From: Botrytis cinerea B05.10
Taxonomy: Eukaryota > Ascomycota > Leotiomycetes > Helotiales > Sclerotiniaceae
Reading direction: 5' to 3'
Assembly: GCF_000143535.2 (NCBI RefSeq)
Contig: NC_037310.1
Coordinates: 3,348,001-3,412,000 of the forward strand
Length of the DNA: 64,000 nucleotides
Shown: positions 48,118 through 61,295 of the stretch, piece by piece
Position numbering within the stretch: the stretch's first letter is position 1
Layout: each line of letters begins with the position of its first letter
Made by a program: the position numbers and the translations under genes
The notes under the pieces: generated by a model
The model's input: the letters and a program-made list of their open reading frames with translations, nothing else
Told to the model about the DNA's origin: nothing
The model's database searches: none

Positions 48118-49892
48118 CTATCTCCCTCTCGCCTCCCTCGCCCTCCTGCGCTCCTCCTCCGCCTCCGCAATCGCCTCATCAATCCTCCTCTCCTCCTCCT
48201 CCAACCTCGCCACCTCCTCCGCCGACATCCCCGGCTCGCTCAGAAACGGCGCTTGCAACGCCCCCTTGTAGACTTGCGGCACGTCCAAATTCGTGCGTTC
48301 TGCGTTCCTCTCCGCGCTTGCTGCTATCCCGCGACTCGCGCCGATATGATCCGTGTACGGTTCCTGATCAAAGATGCTCCTGTCTGCGATGGGGTCGCGG
48401 CTATTTTCTCGACTGAGACTTGTGATATTTCCCGCGCTGCTGTGGACGGGGGACACGGGACGAGAGATTCCGGAAGCGACGCTTACGGCTCGGCTGCCGA
48501 CCGCGTCGCTTCGGAGTGTGTTTGCTGCTAGGCTGCGTCGCGGACTAATGGGCACGGGTGTATTTGCAGTAAAGGCGGATCCGGGCGCGGGCAAGTCTTG
48601 GTGGAGATCATCGTCGTGGTCGAAAGTTCCGCCGAGGATTCCGGCGCCGCGAGATGTGAGAGGGGTGTTTGTGTCGCTGCGGTTGGTGAGGGCGAGTTTT
48701 TCGGCGATGAAGAGGGAGTTGGAATCGTTGTTGTGTTTGAGGGAGGAGGAGAGGAGATGATTCTCGGGAGTGCGGGAGGTGTTTTTAGGGGGGTTCTTGC
48801 GTCGACGACGGAGGAGGAGAAGAATGGCTAGCAGAATGAGGAAGACGAGGATTATAGCGCCCAGGGCAATGCCGATTTTTGCGCCTATGGACAGTCCGTT
48901 TGAATTTGAGGAGGTGGAGGTGGATGAGGATGAGGATGAGTCAGATGTGCCAGTTGAACTAGCCGGGCCGTCGTTACCGGTTGGCGTTAAGATAGGTGTC
49001 GTTACAGTCGACGCATATGATGTTGAAATGGGTATATTGGGTACAGTTGTTGACGGTGGGATCACTGTTCCTCCCGAAGGCAGAAAGATTGTCGTGCTTG
49101 CTGTGACGGAGAGCTGAACAGTCGGGGGTGCATAATTTGTGACGGCGGCCACAAACGAGCTCGCGAAAGCCGACAGAGACGCCGATTCTGCTGCTTCTAT
49201 ATCTGTCGTGTCTTCTCTTCTCTGGTTGAGAAGCGAGGGACTGTGTAATATTTGGAAGTATGGGCTGTAAGAATCGCAGAAGAAGCCCACGACAGTGTCG
49301 GTACCATTACTGAAACACAGAAAGAAGGCCGAGTTCGGCTTTATAAAGGTAGAGAGTCCTGCACTAGCATTATAGAGATTGACTTCCAAATTCACCGTTC
49401 CTGTTTTCTGGGCTTCGATTTGACAAGACCGGTCAATGATTGGACAATTGTCTGCAATTTTGATTAGACCTGTCCTCGTAGACACGGATATTCTGTTGTC
49501 AACAACTTACAAGTGAGAGGTATAACATAATATATGTTGGCCGATTCTGGAGCCCGATAATTGGTAGTATAACACAAAGCCAGAAATTTCGCGTCTTGTG
49601 GTCCTTGAGTTCCAACTACGAAAGGGGGCATATAGGACTGATTTAAAGACACAGTACGATTCTCTTCAAGAGACGACCACGTGGTAGGATAATACCATGA
49701 ATCCCCATTGACTTCATCCCCAGCAGCTCGAGAAGTATTGATTTGCGGCGATAACGACGAGCTCTTCATATCCCCATCACTGTCCTGCCCAATTTCCCTC
49801 CCATCCGTCTTCCCGTCGTGACCGCCCAACGCCATGCCCAGTAACCCGCACCAGACCACCAAGACCCTCCATCTCAGAATCGATATAATCAT
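48118..49892 (-). CDS. Signal-peptide, single-pass membrane protein of unknown function
   Basis: Two exons on the minus strand (49511-49892, 48118-49451) give 571 residues. The start MIISILRWRVLVVWCGLLGM has the form of a signal peptide. I chose this ATG over an upstream in-frame GTG. The presumed extracellular part has several Cys residues (LALCYTTN, NCPIIDRSC, FFLCFSNG, FFCDSY) and Asn-glycosylation sequons, followed by a Ser/Thr-rich stalk. The transmembrane helix IGIALGAIILVFLILLAILL precedes RRRRK, giving an extracellular N-terminus. The cytoplasmic tail is Ser/Pro-rich and ends in an Ala/Glu/Arg coiled-coil-like helix. The layout resembles fungal wall-sensor proteins, but no WSC domain is seen and the function is open. 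Confidence 0.82.
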
Positions 49893-52434
49893 TTCCAGCT
49901 TTCTCACTTCCTATTGTCCCATTCAAATATCAACCCAACATTATCGCTCTCTATCCACTTAGTGATCTTCCAATGTTCTGCGAACACTTGTCGCATTTGT
50001 CGTCTTCAGATTCGATTTTGGCAAGTTCAAATAATCGTTCACTCAAACAAACAATTAATCAAACACACATGTACATAGATACATGTACAAAATTACCAAA
50101 AGAAGAGAAGAAAGAGAAGGAGAAAAAACAAAATCCTCAAGAAAGCCTATATGACCAGGGAATATACCAACACGTTAATCAACACCCCCCTCCCCTACCT
50201 CACCTTGCCCTTCCATACATAATCCATATCCATTGCACCAAAGATCCTTCACTCATCAACCAAGCAATCAATCCCCGTTAGGATTTTTCAACACCCACGC
50301 TCACATACATAGCATGGAGGCGCAGCGCGGGTGGGTATGTAGAGTGAGATGGGAGCGAGAAGTGAGAATGGGATTTGGCGTGGTGAGGCTAGCTTAGGAC
50401 AGGCCAAGATAGGTTAAGATAATTTCCTACCCTGAAGCAACAGGATGCGCATGCACGTTTGCGGGCTATTCGTTAGCGCCCTCACCATTGGCTCGTTTAG
50501 CCCGTGAAGGATGGGTAAGCTATGCGCCCGCTCCCTATTTTCCCTCTCGCTCCCGCCAATGATGGGGCTCCGTCTGCCGATTGGGATGGGCATGTGGCAC
50601 GCAAACTGTTTGTATGTCACTGTAGGTATGAGGGTATGGAAAGTGCGTGTGGGATTTGGGGGCTGAGAGCGAGGTGTACGCATGAGCAGATTGGATTGGG
50701 GTGTGGGATGGGTAGATCGTTGTCCATCTTGCCCTTTTATTTTAGACGCGGACCGGTCTTTTGACCGGGTCTGATGTATGATGGACCAATTTTGTGATGC
50801 GCGGAGGTGATGGGGATGGGGATGGTGATTGTGATTGTGATTCACAAACTCTAAAATCATTGATGCTCTGTGATGCTTTGCGAACCTTATGCACCTATCC
50901 CATCCCATTTCCTCTCTACCTGATCATCTCACGACATAGGATGTGCAAATCTCACACTGACATTGAATGAATCATTTACTCGTCATACATTCCCACATCG
51001 AGGACCCAGGTCTCGTTTGAAGTTTGTGTCAGCAAACGATTGCGGCCTTGAATCATTGACCGCTTGGAACGGCGAAGGGGGGAACATCGCAAATAGTATC
51101 TAATCGAAATGACTGCAACCCAAGGATTTCCAATGCTACCCCGGAACGTTCAAAGTAGCCTGGTGATGGCAATGATGATACTGTCGGATTACAAGATTGA
51201 AGAAAAAGTAGATTGGAAAGTACCTTCCTTCGTTCCTTCCTTTTCTCATCAAGGCAAGGTGCGAATAGCAAATGCATCTTTAAATCCTCCCGTTGGTCAG
51301 ACGTAAATCTATAAGATTGCATCAGATGCCTGTGGAAGAGACAGTGAGGTCCAAGTTGGAACCTACTTGATCGATGAAGAATCAGATATCGCACAGAGGA
51401 TTGAATGAAGATTTTCCGGAGAGGGTAGGAGTTCTTCGTTATGCTACCGTTGTATTCTGCATGGATAATATAAATAGATTCTGCATGTCTGACAGAAAAT
51501 GAAGCGGTACGGTACTCAGGGCCAAAAAATCGAAATGAGATGATTTTAGCAGCAAGCAGGGTGCCAATGTATCAGTACTCCACGCTCCATCCAGACACTT
51601 TTGGAAGCAAATTTACTAAACACACACATATAAAAGCTAGAATCCCGCCTATACTATCATACGTCGAAGCACAAACGAGGCACAAAGTAGAAAGCAAGAC
51701 AAGATCTTGAAGTTCATATCCATATTATATATAGTTATTTCGTAGATACTCTACATTCTTACTACCCTCCATTCTTACTACCCTCCCCACAACATACATT
51801 TGATAAGCAACCCTCACCGTCATGAACCCATCCAACCTCCCCTCAAAACCCAAAACTCAATTTTCAAACCCCCCTCAGCTGTTCTTGTTGTCACTTCACA
51901 TGTACGCTACAAAAAGCGTCGTTGGGTTCGCCTTTCATGTATGTCAGGTTCCTGCAAAGGAATGAATTAAAAAAACAATGCACACAATAAAGAATGTCTT
52001 AGAGCTCGCAATTCAGAATTATACATTCATTTACTTTTTCCTAAGCTAATGCCCCTTCAAGTACAGAGGATCAAGTGGTTTTGCCTTATCCTTTCGCTCT
52101 ACAGCATCCATCCATCCAATTTACTTGGTATACAAAAGAAAAGAAGAAAAAGAAGATGTGCCATTTCTAGGCTAGTCGAATTTATCCCCAGCATTTAACT
52201 TTAGCCCAATGTAGAAACCCCCCTCCATCCAGCCGTGTACGTGAGCCTTCACGCCATGCCCCCGCTATCAACAAAAGAAAGAAAGAGAAAAGAGACCGAA
52301 AAGAAAGATAAAGACCAAAAGATTTTACAAGAACAAGAATTGTTTCTATTCCAAACGACAATCTTTTTAAATCCAAATCAATTCAAGATTTTATACGAAT
52401 AACGCCAGGCTATGCTGCCAACCTAATGCATATC
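49893..52434. other. Intergenic spacer, no gene supported
   Basis: This 2.5-kb stretch has open frames at 50414-50908 (-) and 51053-51394 (-) without recognisable products. The last 600 bases are probably the 3' UTR of the PH-domain gene. Confidence 0.5.
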
Positions 52435-55400
52435 CTATCCATAGTATCCAGAGTTCCTCTGTCCTCCTTGCGTTGGTGGATATTGAGGGAAATATTGCTG
52501 TTGTTGAGAATATTGATGAGGGGAAGCTTGATACCCAGGAGAGTGTGCTAAGGTTGGTTGATATTGTCCAGGGGAGTGAGCCAATGTTGGTTGATATTGT
52601 CCAGGTGAGTGAGCCAATGTTGTTTGATATTGTCCAGGTGAGTGTGCCAGAGTTGTTTGATATTGTCCAGGTGATTGCCCTGGTGTTGTCCATGCCCCAG
52701 TTTGAGGGAAGTTTGGCCCCATCCATGAGCCTCTCTTACTAGGTACTGCAAACTGTGATGGTGAATAGTTGGTATTGGCATATTGCGACTGGCGACGGTT
52801 CTGCTCAGTTTGTTGCAGAAGACGATTTTGTTCGGCTATTTGTTCAAGACGGCGTTGCTCAGTTTGTTGCAGAAGACGATTTTGTTCAGCTATTTGTTGA
52901 TCAAGACGGCGTTGTTCAGCTTGTTGCAAAAGACGATTTTGTTCAGCTATTTGTTGTTCAAAACGGCGTTGTTCAGCTTGTTGCAGGAGACGATTTTGTT
53001 CAGCTATTTGATGATCAAGACGACGTTGCTCAGCTTGCTGCTGCTGCTGCTGCTGAGCAAATTGCTGTTGACGAAGTGCAATCGCATGCTGTACTGACTG
53101 AGATTTGAATCCTTGCTTGACTTGTTGCCTCTCCTTCTCACGCGAATCAATAGCTCCAACGAGACCGGCGGAAACAACATTGTCTTTGTTGTTATTCTTA
53201 ACCATAGCAATCAGGGGTCCACCAGTCATTTTAGCAACAAAAGCTTGCTCTCGGGCAGAGAGAGTTGTTGTAACGGCACCATTTCCAGAAGGCCCTAAAA
53301 CTCTATTTGCACCTCTGGAGCTTGGACGTAAGAGGTCAGCTGAACTGTGACGTGCATGTTGCTGTTGACCATATACTTCAGCAGAGTTTAATAGATCTGT
53401 TGAGCTACGATGTGAGTGGCGGTTTTGACCATGTCCTTCATTGAAATTTAACAAATCTGCTGAGCTATGGCGTGAATGTTGAGCTAAAAGTGCACTGGAA
53501 CGCTTAGAAGTTTGACCTGGCGTAGGGGAAGGGGTATATCTTCCAGGTGTAGGGGAAGGTGTGGCGCGTGCAGGCGTAGGAGAAGGTGCACGTAGAATGT
53601 TGCCCGAAGGTTGACGTTGGTGAATATATTGTGGTGTGGCAGCAGCAACCATGGAACGCTGTTGAACATACTCTTCCGCCGTCAAACCTTGCTTGTGGCC
53701 AAAAGTATTATTAGCAGCGGTTGCACTCATTCCAGGTTGCCAAGCTAGTGCATTACCGCTAGGAGATCTTTCATGGTTTGGACGCTTTTCAGAGCTGGAC
53801 TGATTAAAATTATTCTGTTTAGGAGGAGGACTTGGAGAGTCTTGGCCGGGTGCTCGATTGAGATCAAAGGTAGGACCGAAATCAATATCAACCCCTTTTG
53901 ACAATGTGTTTTCGTCGCCATAAAGAGGTTGCCCAACTTCGACATTACCGATGATCTTCTTCCTGCCTGCTCGAGGCTTTTCGACAGACTCTTGCGTCCG
54001 AACAGAACGCACAGACTTTTTAGTACTGGCATAATCTGGGGTACCAGTCGATGCAGCATCATCATATGCACTACTTAAATCACTATTGTGTCTATTCATC
54101 TGTGGGAGCTTGAAGTCTTCGGCTTTAGGCAGTATCAAGTCGAAAGCGCCTGAATCGAGAATATGTTGAGTCAAGCTCCCAGAGCTAGAGGGTGGGTGCG
54201 ATGAATTAGGACTTGATTGGTTCTCTTGTTGTGTAGGTAGAGGTTTTCTTGAGATGCTTTGGCTGGTCTGTAGATGAGATGGCTGGCTTGAGGGATTCTT
54301 TGGTGGGAGCATATCGTTTGAGAGATTCGGTTGTGATCTTGAATTAAAATTTGTATTATTGGACTGATAGTGTTGGTTTTGATACGGTATTTGGTCGCGG
54401 TTCGAGGAAAGAGCTGACTCTTGTTCGTTGCGAGGTTCGTAGGTTGCTACGATGCCTTCATTAATGATGTCATGGTTAGCAGGCATATGGTGATTTCTGG
54501 TGACGTCTGAAAGTACCCCTCTACCTTGATCTTCATCCTCCTCTATTCTGTCATGCGTTTGAGCATTTAATCCTCGCCGTTCTTGACTTTGGTAAGAGGC
54601 TGCAGCACCGGCAGCACCAGTTAATTGAGATAATGTTGCGGTAGACATACGATTGTTCGCTTTTCGAAGATCCGGTGATTGTAGAGGTTTGCTAGGGGGT
54701 TTGGCGCCCGGCGCGTGCCTGAAAGCTGGGGGTGCAGCTACAGGTTCTGGGATCGTAACGGTTTGCAATTCTTGCAGTTCACGAACTGGGGTTGCATTGG
54801 CTGCTTGCTCATCTTCTGAACTGAGGCGATCGGGAGAAGGTGTACCATCTTGTGCGTATTTCAAACCTGAGCCAATGTGTAGAGGTGGGATAGAAGCAGG
54901 TTCATAAGCTCCATCAAAGACAGAAGGATTTTGATTTTGATCACGGCTTGGGGGTTGAGATTCAGATATTGACCTTTGATGAGGCAGTCCTGAGTTCTTT
55001 GGCTGTTGGAATGCAACAGCGCTTACAGGTGCCGAATCAGTTCTGGGGAGACCGCTATAGCCAACATCTCCCGATGGACGGGCACCAAACTGTATCGATG
55101 GTGATGATCTAACCGATGCTGCATCATCAAACTGAAGGCGAGTACGAGGATTTCCTGCACTATTGCGACTTCTCCTGCTACCGTACTGGCTATTTCTTTG
55201 GCTGTTGTTCCTGAGCGTCACCATTCGCTTAGCTGTCAAATCTTTCATTCTTCCTCTCCATTCAGATTCTAACCAGTTAGCACTACCTTGCTCCGATATT
55301 AGACCTGAAACATCGAGGGTTTCTAAATATCCATATCTTCGGTGTTCTGGCATTGCAAACATCAAACTTCTGGTATCATTTGTCTCTGCAATCAAACGAC

Positions 55401-56850
55401 CAGGGCGTCCATACAGGCCAAACGTATCGTAGACTGGGAAAAGCCAACGGAGCATCATTTCAAAGCCACTTACAGCCGGATGTACTTCGGGCATAACGAA
55501 AACGAATCCTTCAGATGTTAAAGGGGGGTTTGAGTGAATCGTGATAGATCCTTCAACCTTGACTAAAGTGGAAGCATCTATGAGTGGTTTGGATTGAGGA
55601 TATATAGCAAACGCAGAATATGAATCGTTGATCGTAGCGATTGGTCGAACCTTCTTCGTTCTCTTAGAATCATAAAATTTGATATCGCCTTTCAATATAG
55701 GGGGTCGAGAGCGGTCATATGCCGATCTCTTCTTTTGCGATTGCTTTTGTAATCTTTGGACCTCTTTTTCATCGGGTGGAGTTATCACGCACCAACATCG
55801 TCTCCAAGGCGTTCCAGCGCCAAATCTCACTCGGGCCCAGTCTGCAGTTTGGACCCTTGAGCGCTCCATGATGGGTTTGATGTTGTTTAATAGTTTACCT
55901 TTACCAGCAATGAGCGCACCTGTATAGGCTTCTTGTAATGTAGCATGCTCATACATGCAAAGACGAATACCGGCAGTCCATTGGACCAACGAGTGATGCG
56001 AATTGAAGTGCAATAGGTATCTATTCTTACCAGCTGTTGATATGCTGAGGACATTCTGCAAAGGCGCTTCTGTAGGTGACCTTGTGGGAAGGGATTCAAT
56101 CTATAGATTATTAGTAGGTGCAATCATACCAATTTTGAGAAGAGTAAAAGTAACCATTTTGATCGAGGCATCTGTGAGATTGATAAACTTTGGAAGGACC
56201 TCGCCATCCTGTCCAGCAGCATCTAACTCTGCTGCATCCCACAATGAAAGAATAGTTCCCACAAGCTGTGCAAAACATTCTGTCCAGGTCCGATCGGCAT
56301 TGGCCTTGCCATCTGCATAATGTTAGATGGGTGATATTCCACCAATGTAGAATATGATACGCACGTATGTTTTGATCATCCAATTTCAAGAAATACCCTT
56401 CCTGGTACAACTTGTTGCTGTGACTATTCAAGAATGTGAAGATTGGTTGGAGTTCCGGCAAAGTATCTTGGTTCACATCCATCAGTGGAGGTTGAAAGGT
56501 TTGTGCCATAGATATTGGTCTAGAAGATGCTCGCTCCCTTGTTCGAGTAGGCTGAGTAGAGGCGCGAACTTCGCTCGAAGGGGATTCCTGGTGAGAGGGC
56601 ATTTGGAAACTCGAAGTTGGAAATGGCTCTTTTCCCGAAGACGACTTTCCTGTGTCTTGAGACCCTGCCTGTGTGTAGGATTCAGTTCGGCTTCGTGCTC
56701 GACCCGTAGATGGAGGTTGTCGAGTAGGGCTTTTAGAGTCTCTGTCCCTGAACTGGGACATGAACGACATAACTAAGGGAAAGAGCTATTTAGCAATGGT
56801 TGACTTGTAAATATGGTGGCGCATTCCAACGTACCTCGATTCCGGCCCAT
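52435..56850 (-). CDS. Caf120/Skg3-like PH-domain protein with Gln-rich repeat tail
   Basis: Yeast Caf120 and Skg3 are PH-domain proteins linked to the CCR4-NOT complex and the cell cortex. Four exons on the minus strand (56835-56850, 56365-56772, 56155-56312, 52435-56100) give 1,415 residues. Exon 1 is only 16 nt (MGRNR plus one base). The PH region lies near residues 126-245: YQEGYFLKLDDQNIHGK, DRTWTECFAQLVG, and RYLLHFNSHHSLVQWTAGIR. A second conserved block follows: WARVRFGAGTPWRRCWCVI and later GYLETLDVSGLI. The rest is disordered. The tail has a period-18 Gln-rich array near 52797-53040 and an 11-residue SPGQYQTTLAH array near 52540-52690. An internal ATG (MSFMSQFRD, exon 2) could also serve as the start. 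Confidence 0.85.
52540..52690 (-). repeat. Coding 33-bp repeat (SPGQYQTTLAH) in the Caf120-like gene
   Basis: Four close copies encode SPGQYQ(T/P)TLAH, followed by a partial one. High copy identity suggests recent expansion. Confidence 0.85.
52797..53040 (-). repeat. Coding 54-bp repeat, Gln-rich, in the Caf120-like gene
   Basis: Four to five imperfect copies of the unit QAEQRRLDQQIAEQNRLL, roughly 18 residues each; one copy lacks a residue. The units predict a continuous coiled coil. Confidence 0.8.
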
Positions 56851-59497
56851 TTTGGGAGATTTAATTTACTTTGAATAATAGTAAGTTGAGAAATATATTA
56901 ATGGAGCGGTGATTCCGCGAGCTCCGGATGAACCTTCAAATTGATATGGTTGAACTTATGACATGTACAATCTAATAAGGGTTTTGTGTTTTGTTCTTTC
57001 TTTGTCGGACGGTTGATTATATAACAACACAATGATTCCCAATTTAATAGCCGGCGTCAAATCAACCTCGAAACGCTGCAAACAGAAGATGGATTGGAGC
57101 AAAATGCAAAAGAATGACAGATTGAATTGGGAGTATTGTGATTAATGTTGAGGAATGATGAATAATTTGGGGGGGGGGGGAGCAGGTGAATAGTCTACCG
57201 GTATGCGTACTAATTCATGTACCTGCTTAGCATCTTGTTATTTTTTGGGGTTTGGCGGGATCTGGGGGACGTCACTTTTGTGAGACCAGGGAATGATGAA
57301 AGGGCAGGAGGCGGGAGGTCCGACTACCGATGCTCAAAATAGAAAGGAAAAGACGAATAAAAGTGTACGAGAGTCAATGGCCCGAGACGTCTAGCAGGCA
57401 CTTTAAATCTCGAGCTAGGTAGGAAGAGAATAGGAAATGGAAAGGAGAATATATATATGTGCAAGAAGAACGAAGGACGAAGGACGAAGGACGCGAAAGG
57501 GTTGAAAAGACGGAGAGGAAGAGGAAGAAGAAGGGGAAATGGAAGCAGAAGAAAGAGCAGAAGATGGGACAACGGACAATCTGCGAATAATCTCTGGGAG
57601 AAACAATAGATAATCTGTCGAACCTGGGGCCAAATGACCGTAAGGGGGAGTTTATTTGGAGCGAAGGGTTCAAATTGATTTTACGGAGTAATTCGTTTGC
57701 ATCACATGAAATGATTCAATTACGAGGTCTCATAACATGGGCGGAAGTGCCGGACGAAGAGGTACATAAGCAGTAAGTAAGGTGGTCAAGACATACATTG
57801 TTTCTCCCAGAGATTATTCGAGAGAGGGCCGGTATCCATCACACCAACAACACACACAAGCTATGCTCATCTGGTAGCTCATCTGGTCGCTCAGAGCACT
57901 CGTCGTCTACTCGCGGGCTGTCAATTGTTAAACACAGGCACGATCTGGCTCACGATTTGGAACTGTTGACAGATTCCAAGTCTACACATGCATACCACGC
58001 AGATGGATGGGCACGAAATCCAGACTGTGCAGCATGCCTTGCCTGCGCTCCTGCATTAGAACTTGCCTTGTGTACATGTCGAGCACAGTGCGATGGATGT
58101 ATTGTGCTGCTCATCTTATGCCATGCCCCTCTTATCCCCAAAGCATGCTGCAATCCATCGGTCTTGGCTCGCTACTAAACTGCTCGCCTGCTAAACTGCT
58201 AAACTGCTAATCCCTCCAGTAATACTCAACACATGCACCCAACACATGGACGCGTCATTTTCTCTTGCCCAGATAGCGTAAACCCGCGCAGCAATGCTAA
58301 ATTCGGGCATTCCAACTCAACAAGCGTGCTGATCGGATCGCCTGTGCCTATAGATTCGCAAGTTTCAACCTGGCCTGCCCGAATGCTGAAGAAAAGGCAA
58401 GAAAGGTCCAAGACGAGGAGGAACAATACGAGATCACAACGCCGAGCATACCTTAATTGGCTGATGTCGAACCATCGCAATGTGCCTAGGCCGAAGGGGG
58501 TCCAGGTATGTATGCAAGCGGCTCTCTCAGCTCGTTTATCGGGTATCGGATCCTTTCATTACCATTGGCAATGGCTGTGTGAGGGAGACGTGAAATAATG
58601 CCTCCTACCCAGCACGCCGTAACCATAAGTTTCAACAGCTTTAATATCGTTAATGTTGTTAATATCTCATATCTCCAATCTCCAATCTCCAATCTCTCTT
58701 CACATCATTCAGTGGCTCCAGTGTTTCTGAAACGTTGTGATTGCCAAACGGTTTGGAATTCGGCCCAAGCTCTAAGAGGAAATCCTCTGTCGCGCGCTCT
58801 GCAAATTCCAACCAATTTGTCCGAGATGCTCCTTCTTGCGGAAAGTTGCAGTACCACCGTGATACGAAATATTGATCCATTTTGTCCGCATAGATATAAA
58901 ACATGCCTGCGGTGATCATCCTTTTAGGCTTGACAACGCAAATCGAGAGGGAAGCTCATTCACATTCAGCCGAATTCTCCGGATCATGCAAGATTATGTT
59001 CAAAAGACAGCACAGCCGGTCTGGACACTCACCAATCGATGCAGGCCAAGTCGAGCAACACAGACATCAATTCGTCGCTTCACTGCCATATAGAGAATGC
59101 TATATATATATACTGTCTACGTCGGTAGAAAGCGACCAGCACGTGGTAGATTTGCACCGACGCATCACCAAATGATGAGTAGTGAACATGTCAATTTTCT
59201 TTTTTTCTGTATTTCACCCACTCTTGATTCAAATATGCTTCGTGAACCTGGTGTGCTCCACACAAATTGTCATTATCCACCGCTTTATTCAGCCTTAAGA
59301 AATCTATATTTATGTCACCCATCACGTGTCTAGTGCGTACCTGATTCGTTATCGCGGTTGGTCCATTGTTTAATGAAGGTTCTTATCGTCTAATGTGCAA
59401 TTTTTGTTAAGGAGTTTCTCGGTTTATAACCCGACAACTTCCATCCACTCGACCACGAGGTAATTTTTCACCTCTGCGCATTAATCACGACGCTGGG
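56851..59497. other. Divergent spacer between Caf120-like and PP2C genes
   Basis: This 2.6-kb stretch has a G run at 57169-57180, GGAC-rich satellite near 57470-57500, the 24-bp inverted repeat described separately and (ATCTCCA)n near 58669-58697. A protein-like minus-strand frame at 58659-58919 has no family that I recognise. Confidence 0.5.
57584..57820. repeat. Perfect 24-bp inverted repeat, 189-bp spacer
   Basis: The sequence at 57584-57607 (CGAATAATCTCTGGGAGAAA plus CAAT) is repeated exactly in inverted orientation at 57797-57820. No target-site duplication is evident, and the spacer has no open frame of note. Confidence 0.85.
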
Positions 59498-60754
59498 ATG
59501 AGGAGGTCGATCTGCCGAACAAACGTTGCGCAAGCTATACATAATCAATTCCGTCGTACTCTCATTCACAGTTCTCCAAGATGGCGCCCTGAATTGGCAT
59601 TTTCAACGTCTGCAGATGTCGAGATACCACCATTTCGAAAAGAAACCCTTCCATTTAAATTCGAAACTGGATTTGCCTTATTTGCTAAGAGACAGCCTCG
59701 ACCTTTCCCGCCTCCATTTCTATCCCCTCCATCGGGATCCTTTTCCGATCCTTTAAGTACGCATCATAGGAGTCGCGACAGAAGACCTTCTGTGAACGGT
59801 GAGGTAATTAGGGGATATACAAATGGCGACGATGCAGTTTACTGCAGTGACTACTTCATTGGCGCAAACGATGGTGTCGGCGCCTGGTCTACAAGAGAAG
59901 GTGGCCATGCAGGGTTTGTGCCTTTCTGAAATCCCGATTTACCTTGGAGTGCTAACTTATGGTCAGTTTATGGTCAAGACTAATATTACACTTCTGGGCT
60001 GTGGAAGTAGAAAATGATGCAAGAAGACCTCGACCTGCAGGAAAGTACTTCGAGCCGAATCCTGTTGATTATCTACAAAAGGCGTATGAGCAAACGATTC
60101 AAGCGACTGCGAATCCGAATAAATGGCAAGGCACAACTACAGCTACCGGGGCACAATTACATTATAAATTAGATGAGACAGATCTTACCGCGCCCGCCAC
60201 TCCTCTCTTATATGTTACCAACATTGGCGATTCACAAGTACTAGTCATAAGACCGAAACAGGAGGAACGTGTTTGGAAGACTACAGAGCAATGGCATTGG
60301 TTCGACTGCCCTCGACAACTTGGCACAAATAGCCCCGACACGCCTGCTAACAATGCTGTCATGGACAAAGTGGAAATTGCGGAAGATGATGTCGTTCTTG
60401 CCATGTCTGATGGCGTAATTGACAATTTATGGGAGCACGAAATAATTGAAAGTGTTGTAAGCAGCATTCGTAGGTGGGAGCGAGGTGAGGGAGGTGTAGG
60501 TACTGGAGATCGTCAAGGCGGTGCTGGAGGTGGCATGAAATTTGTGGCCGATGAGCTCATGAAAGCCGCGAAAGTGATCGCGCAAGATCCTTTCGCAGAG
60601 AGCCCCTTCATGGAGCATGCTGTCGAGGAAGGTCTTGCTATGGAAGGAGGTAAGTAAAAAATGACTGAAAACTTTACCATTTACTAATTGATTGTTAGGC
60701 AAACTAGACGATATAAGTGTAGTTGCAGCTCTGTGTAAACGCAGTAACGGATGA
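59498..60754 (+). CDS. PTC7: Ptc7/Azr1-type PP2C protein phosphatase, probably mitochondrial
   Basis: Ptc7-type phosphatases are metal-dependent Ser/Thr phosphatases, in yeast acting in mitochondria on coenzyme Q biosynthesis. Three exons (59498-59913, 59967-60649, 60699-60754) give 384 residues. The N-terminus (MRRSICRTNVAQAIHNQFRR) is basic and free of acids, as in a matrix presequence. PP2C marks are GDDAVYCSDYFIGANDGVGAW (first metal Asp), TNIGDSQVLVIR, VVLAMSDGVIDNLW, and LDDISVVAAL near the end. The usual ADGVG reads NDGVG here, but the metal Asp is kept. The product is normal in length and appears intact. It lies 0.5 kb upstream of UTP23 on the same strand. Confidence 0.9.
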
Positions 60755-61295
60755 AGTGAAGTAGTTGTATAAGTTGAGGTATCTGGGACACGGAAGATAT
60801 AATCTCAGGTTTGAAGTAATTAGAAGCTGTTCAAGCAATAGCAACTCGCGCCAAGAGGCACATAGGGACAATTGTCAGGGGGAAGAAGAACAGAAGACTC
60901 CGATTTACCAGGGACGGAAATCGTGACAAGAGATGGGCAGAGTGAGGAGGTCGGCGGGTAGGAGGAATACAAGGCGTACGAACCATCCATGTAATACGTA
61001 TTAATATTTAGGCAGTATATAGACTTTTGTACATTCATATAACATCAAGAAACGACCTTGAAAGTACTCGCTAGACTCCTATCCTTTGATTCTAGACTTG
61101 CTGGCCTGGCTCGCAGCAAATACTAGGAAGTCATTGGGCCATTGGGTCATTGGGAAAACCCACCCTAGTTACCGATAAGTTCTTATCGTTAAATTTATCG
61201 GATAAAAAAATTATCAATCTTCATCCATCACATCTCTTGACATTTTACCAAACTCAATCAATCGACCTTTAAATTGTATTGTCAAATTCAAAAAT
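60755..61295. other. Spacer between PP2C and UTP23
   Basis: A 541-bp stretch with no coding signal, holding the 3' UTR of the phosphatase gene and the UTP23 promoter. Confidence 0.5.

Noticed and set aside
50414..50908. 165-codon minus-strand open frame
   Set aside because: The composition is His/Asn/Arg-rich from simple repeats such as GTGATT, with no motif and no splice context.
52473..53350. Plus-strand frames over the Caf120-like repeats
   Set aside because: They are antisense shadows of the repeat array, where the 54-bp and 33-bp periods keep several frames open.
58659..58919. Minus-strand 86-codon frame with protein-like composition
   Set aside because: I could not link it to any family. 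Its end overlaps the ATCTCCA repeat, and no upstream exon was evident.
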